A DNA stretch of 64,000 nt from Marasmius tenuissimus. Taxonomy: Eukaryota > Basidiomycota > Agaricomycetes > Agaricales > Marasmiaceae. The position numbers were made by a program, and so were the translations under genes. The notes beneath the pieces were generated by a model that did no database searches, was not told where the DNA came from, and saw only the letters and a list, made by a program, of their open reading frames with translations. The DNA lies in assembly GCA_029532415.1 (NCBI GenBank), contig JAQOTA010000001.1:62001-126000 (forward strand). Reading direction: 5' to 3'. This document shows, piece after piece, positions 46,033 through 56,889 of this stretch (its first letter is position 1; each line of letters opens with the position of its first letter).

Positions 46033-48853
46033 ATGACTGAAAAGTGCAAACTGACCATCACTGACCTACCTCAATCTAACATTGCGAAGCCGCCCATTGC
46101 GAAGAGAGCTCAACTGGGGAACACAGTCACCACAATAGCTCAGGACCCCTCTGGGCTCCCCGCATTTAGTGTCCGGGGCCAAGCCCAACCTCTTGCAGGT
46201 CCATCCATGTCAGGAAAACCGGTCATTGACGACAGAGAGATGAAGAAAGAGGAAGATGCTGACGGTGATGAGGCAGCCGAGAGTCGGTCAGCAGGGGGTA
46301 AGTCTTCGCAATACTTTCATGGCTTCAGACTCCTGACATTGAGCATTTTTTCAGTCTTCAGAGACTCTGAAAGACTTTGAAGCCATCGTCAGTGAACTTA
46401 CCACCTGGCTCCTCTTACACGAATATGACTCCAATCTCAATCTCCCTTGCTCATGCGGAACCGGTGAGCGCATCGTCCAGTGCCAGGATTGCCAAGATTT
46501 CGAGATATGCTGCAAGGATTGTTGGATCTTGCACACCGCCCCAACCCTTGGCATTGGGCAAGAGTATAGAATGGGAGCTTCTTCGAGCACTCCAATATCA
46601 GTACCCTCCAAGAGGATTTTGCTGTCCAGCTCGGCCATCACGGTCATCTGTGCCCTGTTCTCAACAAGCCAATCGGAGTGAAGTTCACAGTCGTCCACTC
46701 AAACAGGGTTCATGGCACTTCTCTGTCATTCTGCAACTGTGGCAGTACAAAGAGAGTGCAGCAGCTAATGCGATCGAGGTTGTTTCCCTCCTCAGCTCGC
46801 GAACCTGAAATGGCCTACGCCTTCACTATGCTGAAGGAGTATAATATACAGGCCCTACAAGGCCAACTCCCTGCCTATGACTGAATTTTTGCCCTTCAAA
46901 GGTTGACCGACAACACGCATACCCACTTGGTCCAGGATCCTTACACGCTGTTTATGCTCGCTGTCCGAGTGTGGCAGTTTATCCACGACAGACTACGATA
47001 CGGGGAGTTCTTCTCTCTCATACCTTGGACTCTTCCACACCTTCCAGCTGGCACCTTTGTACCCGATGCCCTTTGTGCCCAGATCCCGACATGAACATGG
47101 GGGATGGCTGGGAGGAGACACCACAACATCTGAGGCACCTCAACATGATGTACACTACCCTCGATGGGAACTTGAAGACCAGGCAATTCCGGAAGAGAGG
47201 TAGTGGAAAGGACCATTCCCTGTATTGTGGACGATTGTACTTCGCTGATGACAGGAAATATGCCAAGTTCCTCACGGAGGCTGGCAAGACAAAGTTCATT
47301 GTAAGTCTCGTCGTTGTCTGTCAATGAGTCACTCCTAACATTTGTTTGCCGATCTAGGAGCCAGTACCCGATTGCGATAATGTGAAGGCCATGACGAAGC
47401 TGACAGAACTAGCTGTGCATGGAATGGCTGTGACAGGCACAGTAAACCATCAGTGCAGCCACGTCTTCATCATGGGCGTGACTGACATATATGGGTCCAA
47501 AAAGTGAGTTTATCTTGACACAAACATCTTCAGGTGGCTCACATGTCTGCCAGCCAAGCAAACGTCGATGCGGCCTTCAGCCGCGGCTACACACTTTATG
47601 GGTATGAAGACAAGAAGATCAAGTCATCCAAATCTCATCGCAACCTCGTTCCCCACAAACAATCTTACGACGCCAAGTGCGCTTACGCCGTACTTGTTCG
47701 GTTTGCAACATTCAAGTATCTTTCCCGTCAACGTGAATTTGTCAACCGTCTCGAACAAGGAATACCTGTCCTTAACCTCACAGGGCACAAGGTTCACATC
47801 TGCAAGGTCATATTCGTGCTCTTCTATCAGTGGTGCAACGGGCATTTCACTGGGGAGGAAGCGGAACAAGCATGGCCATTTCTGAACAAGGTCGCTACTT
47901 TTAGCTGTCAGGCAGGCCCTGGTCATCGTCACGACCTCCACATCACCTACTACAACGACCATAATCGCAAGAAAGTGATCATTTTGGGTAGAGAACACCT
48001 TTGACATGCTGTACTGGGCACTGACCGTTTTCTTTTGCAGCGTACTTGACAGCCCGAGAACTTGTGATCGCAGCGGCGCAATTTGAAGACCACATGTCCG
48101 AATTTCAGCAGTTGTTGTTGGTCCACGAGGACAGCGTCGCCAAGTGGTCTCGCCAGGACATGGTGCCTAAGGAGAAGAATGGATTGTGGATTGACCCGCA
48201 TCACCAACCGGAGGGTGCAAAAGCTCCCACTGTTGCCAGCTTGTTGGAGGACATAGCACATGCGGATGGTGGGGGTATATCCTTTGCTATACCGAAAATT
48301 GGGTTGGATATCGAGGCTTATTGGCAGAAAGCATTCGAAGCAGAGGACATACAGTATGTCAACATCTGTCCTTCATTGCGTTCACATTTTGACTGACAGA
48401 ATCATCACAGAGCAGATAATCGTCCTGAAACAAAAACCTCACCTCACCCAGATGGAAACCACCACTATCGAAGACCTTCAGAATCGTTTAGTGGAGGTCT
48501 TGAATGATTTCCACAAACGACAGACTATAGTCACGCCCTGCCTTCCTGACCACTTCAAAGAGGGACAGTCCGAGGACGTGGAAGGTTTCATCTTGGGGCT
48601 GCCATCTGACATGACAAACGAAGAATGTTCGTCATATGGCACAACTCAGCTCGGTGACCAGGAAGGCACATTGCGCACGAGTCACGCCTACGACACCGTA
48701 AACGCAATTCAGAGCACCTGTCGTAAACTCGAAATCCTTTTTGTATACAAGGAATTTAATGTCTTGACTGACGCGATGCGCACTCGTATGGGGAAGAGTA
48801 TCAAAAACATGGTGGATATCCGTAGAAACTTGGACAGGTGGGACAGAACATGA
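46033..48853 (+). pseudogene. KDZ transposase with CxC2-like N-terminal module, inactivated
   Basis: After a short acidic exon, a cysteine cluster follows: LPCSCGTGERIVQCQDC, then ICCKDCW, then (next frame) NGSFFEHSNIS, LGHHGHLCP and VHSNRVHGTSLSFCNC. This is the order of the CxC2 module linked to KDZ transposases. KDZ core blocks come next: RCPLCPDPDMNM, TLDGNLKTRQFRKRG, GRLYFADDRKY, MAVTGTVNHQCSHVFI, SYDAKCAY and the RNase H-like C-terminus (CNGHFTGEEAEQAWPFLN ... GPGHRHDLH). A helical tail ends at TGA 48853. Introns are visible at 47301-47358, near 47504 and 47990, and at about 48355. Inactivating changes: frame shifts near 46540 and 47020, TAG at 46567 (Trp expected) and TGA at 46882. It would act in the nucleus as the cut-and-paste enzyme of its element. 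Confidence 0.78.
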
Positions 48854-49287
48854 TGAATGGTTCAAGTTAAACGGAACACCTATCAATATAGCAGCGGCTC
48901 TAACACAATGTATAATTTAGAAGCACCGTAATGTATGAACCGGCCCTCTCCTCCACTCTGTATCTCACTGAAATGTAGCGTAGAAAGGGGGGAAAAAAAC
49001 AACGCAGGATACGCACTCGCTGCCAAGTCGCCTATTGGTACATGTTCCCTCTCTGTCTGTCTGGTTCAGCTACTTACAACCTCTCCGCAGTCAACGAATA
49101 TGTTGTCCTGGCCAGAAATCGGCCCAACCCAAAGTCAGCACTTGACCTCATAAGCCCTGCATGTCGTACGGTGCTCACATCGAACAATGGTGGCCCTCAC
49201 TACATGGTGTACTCGCCGCTCCTATGTATTCGCACAACTTATACAATTTATACCGTTCTACCCTTTCATGTGTGTTTGCCCGACCTG

Positions 49288-49468
49288 ACTTGAGACGAAT
49301 CTTGAAGTATCGTTGAACACAGCTTGAGTCAGCTCGTTTACTCCCTCAAGGTCGACATTGAGGCACCTCGTTCACTCCCTCAAGTCCGACTCAACTGCGT
49401 TGCTCAAGGTTCTCTCAAGTACAGCGCATTGTAATAAGGTAAGTATGAGGTAAGGATAAAACTCAAGT
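49288..49468 (-). repeat. right subterminal ACTTGAG cluster, mostly inverted
   Basis: CTCAAGT (reverse of ACTTGAG) occurs perfectly at 49379, 49414 and 49462, with degenerate copies (CCTCAAGG, CTCAAGG) between. One forward copy is at 49288. The orientation is opposite to the cluster at 24578-24790. Confidence 0.5.
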
Positions 49469-49506
49469 ATTTTGCCCGGTTTTTGAGGAAACCTGGCCTC
49501 GATTTC

Positions 49507-49790
49507 CATGGCTACACTACTACTGACCAGAGAGGAGTTGAGAGAGGTAGAGGCGAGACGTAGAAGCTCAAGCACACTATCGATTCAGGTAGAGAACTAT
49601 GAGCTTATGTACATGAAGATACAATAGAACTACCATATAAGGAGGACAATAGAAATTGTACATATGAGCATAGTGAACAATAGACAAATGGAACAATAGC
49701 GAATGCATTGTCCCGCATAATACAATGGCGGAAAGTATGAACCGGGACTTTGGATAAACCGGGATCTAATTATAGTCCACAGATTCAACA
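49507..49790 (-). repeat. family-1 LTR, truncated; likely 5' LTR of the outer copia element
   Basis: It matches the 3' LTR at 13377-13697 except for the last ~38 bp of the LTR, which are missing. It ends with TTCAACA at 49790 followed by TGGCC (49791-49795), the same five bases that precede 13377. Orientation is minus, as required for the 5' LTR of that element. Confidence 0.75.
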
Positions 49791-49926
49791 TGGCCGAATC
49801 AGAACAGTTGCTTCAGTGCACAGTTTGGCATACCGTTATCTCTTTCAACATCAATCTTTTTGGAACTGGACAATCATCATCTCGCATAACCGAGTTGTAG
49901 AGCTGCATCGGTCATACCTGTCAGGA

Positions 49927-50008
49927 GCACCAATGGGGTAGTGGTAACCTGGGTCGTTGCCATTGCGAGAATATCGACCCGCCTGGGGTTTGATTCCCTC
50001 TTGATGCA
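49927..50008 (+). tRNA. tRNA-Gly(GCC) copy, 11-bp intron, probably degenerate
   Basis: It has the same architecture as 10516-10613, with anticodon GCC at 49959-49961 and an intron at 49963-49973. The acceptor stem has a C-A mismatch (GCACCAA/TTGATGC). The T arm has a mismatched first pair, and its loop is TTTGATT in place of TTCGATT, altering the B box. Confidence 0.65.
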
Positions 50009-50277
50009 ATACCAGAAGATGCCAGTTCTTGTCCCGTCCTTTTCTTGCGTTGACCAACATATCGTGTGGTCCAATCATTGTTCATTGAGGACCTCCTGTG
50101 TTATCAAGATCAATTGAGAATACCATCGGAATTTGTATTTTATTGCCAAAGAGGTAATATCCCACACGAACGAATAGAGGTCACACTCGTAGAAGCAAGG
50201 CCGTGCCCAAAATCATACGGAAGAAAATGAGCTCGAACTCGTACATATAGATGCTTAATCCACAATGCAGTACGCCT

Positions 50278-50386
50278 GGTTCGATGGCGTAGTTGGTTAT
50301 CGCATCTGTCTAACATTCATAACACAGTCTGCTGTGCTGTCCATTTGTTGCACAGAAGATCCCCAGTTCGAGCATGGGTCGAATCA
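50278..50386 (+). tRNA. tRNA-Val(AAC) copy with 35-bp intron
   Basis: The acceptor and anticodon stems are identical to 10913-11008, with anticodon AAC. The intron 50316-50350 is 13 bp longer than in the first copy and unrelated in sequence. The T arm keeps TTCGAGC. A short T run follows (ATTCTTTT). Confidence 0.75.
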
Positions 50387-50604
50387 TTCTTTTAGGGCGT
50401 CGCTTGTCGCTTGTTGATCAGGCCCGCCGAGCATGAATCCCAGAGTCTCCCTCAGTGACTCCGAGAACCACACAGGACTCTAATATACACATCTACGATA
50501 TCTCGCACACAGTATTGCAGGAATCCAGAACGATGAAGCCGAGACCCATAAGTGATCCGGGAACTCATGCGTACAGCCGGATATTACCCTTGATACTTAC
50601 TACG

Positions 50605-50693
50605 TCCGTTATGGTGTGGTGGCTAACATTATCGCCTCATGGAAAAATCTGCTGAAAGCGCGATAACCCAGGGTTTGATTCCCTGTAACGGAA
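50605..50693 (+). tRNA. tRNA of uncertain identity (Glu-like body), interrupted anticodon loop
   Basis: The acceptor stem TCCGTTA pairs perfectly with TAACGGA and the discriminator is A. The anticodon stem is ATCGC/GCGAT and the T arm CAGGG-TTTGATT-CCCTG. The body resembles fungal tRNA-Glu. The loop starts CTCATG and carries extra bases up to the stem. Counting from U33 the anticodon would read CAT, not CTC, so it may be mutated. The T-loop TTTGATT again lacks the usual C. Confidence 0.6.
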
Positions 50694-50898
50694 CTGCTCC
50701 GTAAATATCAAGGAATCCTTTTCCTTTTCTTGTTTGCAGATACCCCTCTGATAGCTCTTTGCACTACCCTCAAATAGTCGGGTTCTCAAAGGGTTCTATC
50801 CTCACCGAAGCCCGAGTGGAATGCATTTCAATTTGCAGGTCGATAATCTGAATGCAAACAAATAGGACATACGTGTAGGTACGGTACGACCAGAGTTT

Positions 50899-50911
50899 GG
50901 GGGGGGGGGGG
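50899..50911 (+). repeat. poly-G run of 13
   Basis: An uninterrupted G13 tract in non-coding sequence of duplication unit 2; absent from unit 1. Confidence 0.9.
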
Positions 50912-52340
50912 ACATAGAATAGACGAACAATGAAAATCGGACTTTGGAGCTATATAACGCGACATCAAAGTTGAAGGTACAAAAAATCAAAACAGCAGCA
51001 TGAGTTTGTGGAACGCAAGCGACATAAAATTTCAGAGGTCAGCCCCCAAGAGAGGGAAGTCAGCAGAAACCTAGGTATCCAATTGAATGAATGGCAAAGC
51101 AGCGAGATTCGACGGTAGTGACGACGGCGAAAGGTTCAATGGCCCACCGAGAAATACCCGAGAAGCTTTCGAGGATCCTCTCCCCTATGAGCAACACGGA
51201 AGAAATGTTGGATATTGACTGTCATCACCGATAAAGAGCTGATCTTATGGATCAGGGTGGATTGAAACCCATAGTCACGCCTTCTCTAACGCCGTCCTTG
51301 TCCTTGAGGGCTAGAAGCGTCCAGAACACGGTCAGTTAGAAAGGACAACAAGCGGTGAGAGACGTACCAGGATACAGCATCCCCATCAACCTAATCACCA
51401 CCTCAATCGCCGCATGACCCGTACTTTGGCGCTCCTTAAATATAGTCCAGAGTTTGAATCAACGCCGTCCTTGAAGCGGAAGACTACGCATCGAGTCGAG
51501 TCAAGTCCAATAATAAAACATATTGAGCGCAATCAGAGGCGTACCGATGCCTACGCTCAAAGGTAGGTCCGCTAAGGTCATAAAGGGATGCCCGCGAACT
51601 TGAACGCGGTACGCCAAGAACAATCCAGGAGGACCACCGACGCCTCCACCTATCGGAGAAGTTTGGTGAATCTCAACCTTTTTCGCTCGGCCAGAGCGTC
51701 CATCGGAATCATTGTTTTGATTTTGCACAGACGTTTGCCATTGATTATAGAAACGTGGACCTGCAGCGAGTACTGTATCTATAGTAAATTTGGGTGGAAG
51801 ATCGATTGGAAAGACTAGGGACGTACCGAGGGCCGACTGTGTGCACGATGGAGGGATTGAAGGGATCCCTCCTAGACGCCTAGAACGACGCAAGCAGTTC
51901 AACACTGGGTACGTTCTCCCACACAGTCATTGTTTTGCCTTCTCCCATACATTAACGCTCAACCAGACCTAAACATTTGTATAACATGATGGAGTTGGGG
52001 AATAAAAGGTGGGAAGAGAGGGTGGGAAGAGAGGGTGAGAAGATTCTCCATCTTCCCAACTCGCAATCGGAATCGAAGAAGCGAAATGCACAGACCATCT
52101 TCAGGGGCAGTCGTTTTAGCCTCTATTTCTGAGGTCAAACTAAACTCGAAGGTCATTATCGGCTAGCTGAAGCCACATCTTACCCTTCTGACTCGTGTCA
52201 TTAATGAGGGACTCTCGTTGAGGGATGGGTGTTAGGCGCCAGACGTACAGACCAATTTGAAGGGCGGTCACTATAGCCTCTTTATTTCTAGAGCCAAACT
52301 ATCCTTGTGAATCGCTGGCTCGCTAGAGTCACACGGGGTC

Positions 52341-52722
52341 CAAGAATCGAGTCCAAGCTTTGTGCAGCTCTAATTCGAGTGACAACTGAAGCTGAACTTG
52401 GGTACAATGCAACATCGTTCAATGAAAAGACCTACGATTTTCGAATTCCTGACAGCCAGTAGCATTACTACCGTATCTGGCTAGTTACACACATCACATC
52501 TTAGTACACACTCGAATCTGGTACGATGTTGGGCGCCTATAGTCTCAAGAACCTCAAGCCGACTCTCCGAGACTTTAGCACATAGATAATTTTGCATCTC
52601 GGGTACCACCTCGCTTTTAAGGGCAAGTTGTTAGTAAATACATATGAGTATCTCGGTGATCGATACACTTCTTATTGGTTTAGAATTCCCAAGATTGTGG
52701 AAATAAGGCTATCCGGTATTAA
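52341..52722. other. no supported gene
   Basis: Nothing recognisable; the sequence lies downstream of both the duplication unit and the seven-TM gene. Confidence 0.4.
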
Positions 52723-54231
52723 TCAAACTTTTGTCTCCGCCCCACTTCCGCTGTAAAACGACGCGTCTTGCCCAATCGCACCCTCATTTGTGACGGAGTA
52801 TACCTCAGCAGCCGTCGGTGTGAACTCAATCGTCGACAATACCCCAGTGGACATTGTTACATCGTTACGGGCTCCAGAGACAGAAGACATCCGGGCCTTG
52901 CTGTCAAACTGGGAGATACTCTTTTGTTTGTCAACGAAAATGATAATCAATGTCGGATATAATCCCTGCGTGGATATTCAAGTTAGAGTAACGCCAGGTA
53001 AGTAGTGCCGAATGTGAATGTGAACATACAGAGATCTGATCCCCTAGGGCAGCGAGGAAAACTTGGAGGAAGCTGACGAACCGCAGATCTGTGGATTTCT
53101 GGAAGAACAGGCTCAGTTGCGTGAGCTGGTGACGGAGACATTAGTTGCCACAGAAACAAATAACGTTAGGGCTTCCTTAGTATTACACACCCAGAACAGA
53201 CAATAGATAAACCCGGATTCCGTCAATATGATGAGAATCTTCTCAACCAATGTTCCCCGCACCACGGCACTCTTCCTTAAAAATTGACGGTGCTCCCTAT
53301 AACAGATAGAAAGAGCAGTTGAGGACACAAAAGCAGTGGGTTTCCAGGATTGCGTACCAGGCTCTGACCGCGATGAGACACGTCGACACAAAATTCGTCG
53401 CCAAAGATATCCCCCAGGCTATCGGTTCCCCCCTCTGGCACACTTCCGACCCAACCGCCATAGAACTTTGGCCTGTGTCGCCTCCATCATGGTACCCGTT
53501 GTTCGACAAACATTCCAAGGCAATCACCATAAACGCTGAATTATAACCAGTGAATCTCGGGTCCCAAACCAAAAATCAAGATTTTGGAAAGCGACTTACT
53601 GAAGCCAATGAGGAGCATCATCATCGGGATGTAAACTAGTCTCCGCAGACGGGTATCCCGGCAAAGAACCCAAGCGCGCCAAATTACCACCGAGTCTCCC
53701 AAAACCATCTGAATAATGAATGGCATGAATCTTGAGTCAGTGCACATTCGAATTAGAAGCTCAAGCATCACATTTGTGAGGAATAAAGCCTCCATGGGGG
53801 TTCCAAACGGCTCGATATCATCGATCAAGGCCAGCCATCTATCCAAAAGCCCACGTGTCGGATAGTTGAGAAAGAAGCCTTTCGTGGCGATAGTCAGCTG
53901 TGATACGTTCATTGCCCAGAGCGCCGTTGAGGTTGAGAAGAGGGCAACAGTTAAGAGGAGGAGGAGGACGTTGGCTGGACTGCGGAGTCGTTTACGAGAT
54001 CTGCAGTTAGGCAAAAGGAATTAATAAATGAAAAATACAGACGTAGAGCCCAGCATATCAAGAGAGGGAAACAAACATTTGTAAACGCATCGAGCTAGAG
54101 AATAACACCAGATAGACTGTCCATAGACCAGTTTCTGAAATTGCACCGACGATGCTGACAACAAAGAATCTTCCTAGTCCGTCAAAGACCAGAGCTTGGT
54201 CGTCAGGGCTAACCGGTGTGGACGTATCCAT
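52723..54231 (-). CDS. multi-pass (about seven TM) integral membrane protein
   Basis: The minus-strand gene starts at ATG 54231 (MDTSTPVSPDDQAL). Hydrophobic segments follow in order: FFVVSIVGAISETGLW, NVLLLLLTVALFSTS, EALFLTNVMLELLI, YIPMMMLLIGF, LATNFVSTCLIAVRAW, ILIILTESGFIYCLFWV and YPTLIIIFVDK. The conserved DSVVIWRAWVL motif lies between them. The cytoplasmic-type tail is Ser/Thr-rich and ends at 52723. At least six GT-AG introns of 40-75 bp keep the frame open, and no break is seen. This organisation fits the very common seven-TM hypothetical family of agarics (N-terminus out, WRAW motif, YPTLI near the end). The substrate or ligand is unknown; a receptor-like role is only a guess. Confidence 0.7.
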
Positions 54232-54871
54232 GTAGAGTGAATAGAAGCAACTAGTGGTTATTGAATCAAGGAAGTGGTGAGTGTACTTCTTCATAGTGGG
54301 TTCTATAAATGACACTAGGACCGAAAGGCGGCTGTGCCGCGTAGGGATGAGAGACCTAGATTGATCCTGAAAAAGGTTGGTACCGGCCTCAGGAAGGGGA
54401 GGGGGACGGTCAGAAATAGAAAGTAGGAACACTGAAAACAGCGAGATCTGTCTAGTCTAGGATTGAATGATATGCATCAAGACTGGCGGCCCCAAATCAT
54501 GAAGTGAGGCGAGTAGCAGCAAATCTTCTGATGGATGTGGCTCCCAAAGAAATCATGTTTGGAGGACGAGAACGTGTTTGAGAGTCCCTCCTAATCCATG
54601 AAAGTCTGAAGTCTGGAACATTTAAGCGATGTTTTGAACGGCCCTGATTCGTCCTCCAAAACCTTGAAGTGTCCTAGGAGAACTTGGAAGCGTCGTACAC
54701 CCGTGCCGTGCGCTACATAACAAGTTTACTGACGGCGGTGCAAATGATGTTTGAGATGTGCGGAAGAGACGGACTACCAAGTCAGAACCGTCCAGGAGGC
54801 CAAGACGGAACAATCTCAGGGACCCCAGAACTTGTGGAGTCGGAAAGCTTGGCTCAGTTGTATTTGGGTTA

Positions 54872-55274
54872 CAGCTGTCGAAAAAATCGTAGAAAGTTTT
54901 GTGATTTTTTGTGTTCAGAATTCTTGTTTATATGCCAAAACGAGTCTAGCTATATTTTGGTATAGTCGCGAGACACGCGGTGGCGGATGCACCCAAAGGT
55001 TGATCACGATGAGCCAAGTCACATAGCGATGCACCAGCACCGGCCCCCAGTAGAACACGCATTGGATCTTGACTGTTGTCATAGAACAAGACGGGTCCTG
55101 CTGAAGCACTGAAGGTTGAGGTCACTGATCAAACTTCCAAGAGTAGGCCTGGCAGACTTAGCACCGATGCGTAGCCCACAACTATACCGAATCGAGCCAG
55201 ACTCTGTTTGGCACATAAACAAGAATTCTGAAGGCGAAAAATCGCAAAACTTGCTGCGATTTTTTCGACAGCTG
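54872..55274. mobile_element. 403-bp MITE with TA target duplication
   Basis: The inverted repeats are about 100 bp and start CAGCTGTCGAAAAAATCG at both ends, with roughly 80% identity. Many mismatches are CG versus TG or CA. TA flanks at 54870-54871 and 55275-55276. It has no coding capacity. Confidence 0.85.
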
Positions 55275-55276
55275 TA

Positions 55277-56881
55277 TGTGTACGGTCCCGGATTCGGTAC
55301 TGAAGGACTGACTGGGAAAAACCCGGACATATATACTTAGGTCCATAGGTCCGGGACAGTCCGGAACGGAGTATTATGGTCACGGGTGGCTATCATCACC
55401 CTGATCTTTTTTACCCCCACACCATGGCCTTTGTCCTATTTGTGCCTCAGTCTGGCCTCTACGACTTGTTTTCACTACTATAGGAAGGAATTACTTGGAT
55501 AGGCTCGGAGGATTGGCGAGATTGACTCACGTGGATCATGGCCGGGTTACGGAAGCAGTCTGATAGCCTTGCTTACTTATAATCATATCAAACCTTGTGC
55601 CATGTGATGGAAGCACTTCTCTGTGTTGGTCTTGATGATATTCAATACGGCAGAGGGGCCTCGTTTTCAAGGGGTGGGCAGGCCGACATCCCGGCATACC
55701 ATCCCGGTCTGTCGGTCGGTCGGTCGGGGTCCCTCAAAAAAAAAAATTGTATGTGTTTTATTTTCTGAGGTGTAAGTGACTACAGCGGGCCTTTCCACTG
55801 CTAGAACCGTTGATCAGCATATCTTGAGTATGATACAGGTATCAGAAGCCCAAAAATAGATAATCCAGCAATGCTAGGAGTAGGACTTGAGAGCAGGACT
55901 CAATGTTACTGTACTGGCCCATTGGTGGCATGGTGCCGGGGATTCCTGCAAAGTCTTGATATCGGGATACAGGTTGTTATGTAGGGTAGGGAGTGAGAAA
56001 TAAAACATGCCTTAGAGCCTTCCAAAGGCAAGCTGCTAAAACCATGCTACTGCAAGAAGTCATAATTATCCTGCATGATCTCGGGCACTGGCAATAGCCT
56101 TGCCTTGTAATCAAGACAGGTAAGTGTGTGAGGCTGGCCTGACCAAGTAAATGCTGTAGTGAGTGTCCGCTGCTGATCACCGCTTCTTGGTGCGAGCCAC
56201 CAGAGAAACATGTGCATGGCCAAGAGAGAGGAACAGAAGAAAGAACTAGAATCTGAGTGCGGAACTCAAAAGTGATAATGTAATACCTACTATATATAGT
56301 AATTCATCCACATGATCGGTCAGTTGGTCGGGTCGAGGAGGCCTTAGAAAAAAAATCGACATTGTTTTACTTTCTACCGTCCTGCCCACCCCTTGCTTGT
56401 TCTTCTCCGACCTCAATGAGAATGCTTGGAGGGTAAATACCGAAATGTGACCTACTTTGCTTAGCCATCAGATTTTTTGTCTTGCACTTGCCACTGGCAT
56501 TTGCCATGAATTGGGAAAATGAGCACCTGAAGTGAGTACTGTGAATCAGGTCTGCACTGTGAACCAGCTTTCCCAAAAATGAGCATGGCTAAAGATCTCA
56601 GGTTCTTCACCTCACCCTGAGTTGTTGATCTGCCTTCCTCCATGTGTACAGTGTTGGCCATCCTTGATCCTATGACAAGACACCCATTGAAACTACACAT
56701 CATTGAGAAGGCAGTCAGTTTTGGGGACAAGGAGAACAAATCAGGGGACACACCAAAGCACAACAGTTAACCTGAACCCAAACATGCATGTAAACTCTTG
56801 GTCTTATTGACTATTGGATGCTCTTGAGTAAGGCTCCACATGAGCCCAGCACAAGTATGGAGGTATGTGTTGAATAGCTCT
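55277..56881. other. no gene; simple repeats
   Basis: A GGTC microsatellite (about 55711-55727) followed by an A run, and a similar GGTC-rich stretch with an A run at 56318-56358. These suggest two copies of some short element. No coding sequence recognised. Confidence 0.4.
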
Positions 56882-56889
56882 CGGTCAGG

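Larger units (their letters stand above)
24548..49506. mobile_element. candidate large KDZ-class DNA transposon with cargo genes
   Basis: The block replaces the 5' UTR, gag start and last ~38 bp of the 5' LTR of the outer copia element: gag similarity ends at 24547 and LTR similarity resumes at 49507. It contains one transposase-like gene near its right end (KDZ type, 46033-48853) and genes of unknown function. ACTTGAG clusters lie near both ends in opposite orientation (24631-24761 forward, 49379-49468 reversed). Without its later insertions it would be about 14 kb. No terminal inverted repeat and no target duplication are visible, so the precise ends are uncertain and a deletion at insertion must be assumed. 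Confidence 0.5.
49910..52340. repeat. segmental duplication unit 2 (tRNA cluster plus decayed gene)
   Basis: This is the second copy of 10500-12900 in the same orientation and order. The non-tRNA part has a minus-strand frame at 51905-51501 (text GGPPGLFLAYRVQVRGHPFM ... GIGTPLIALN), the best surviving piece of the duplicated gene; family unknown. A short internal duplicate of the ACAGACCATCTT block lies at 52090 and 52240. Confidence 0.6.

Noticed and set aside
24548..49506. TET/JBP-type dioxygenase gene as cargo
   Set aside because: Known to accompany some fungal KDZ elements, so I looked for HxD...H...R patterns. None of the cargo genes shows them.
50899..50911. G13 run as a G-quadruplex regulatory site
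   Set aside because: A single homopolymer tract with no nearby gene; slippage is the simpler explanation.
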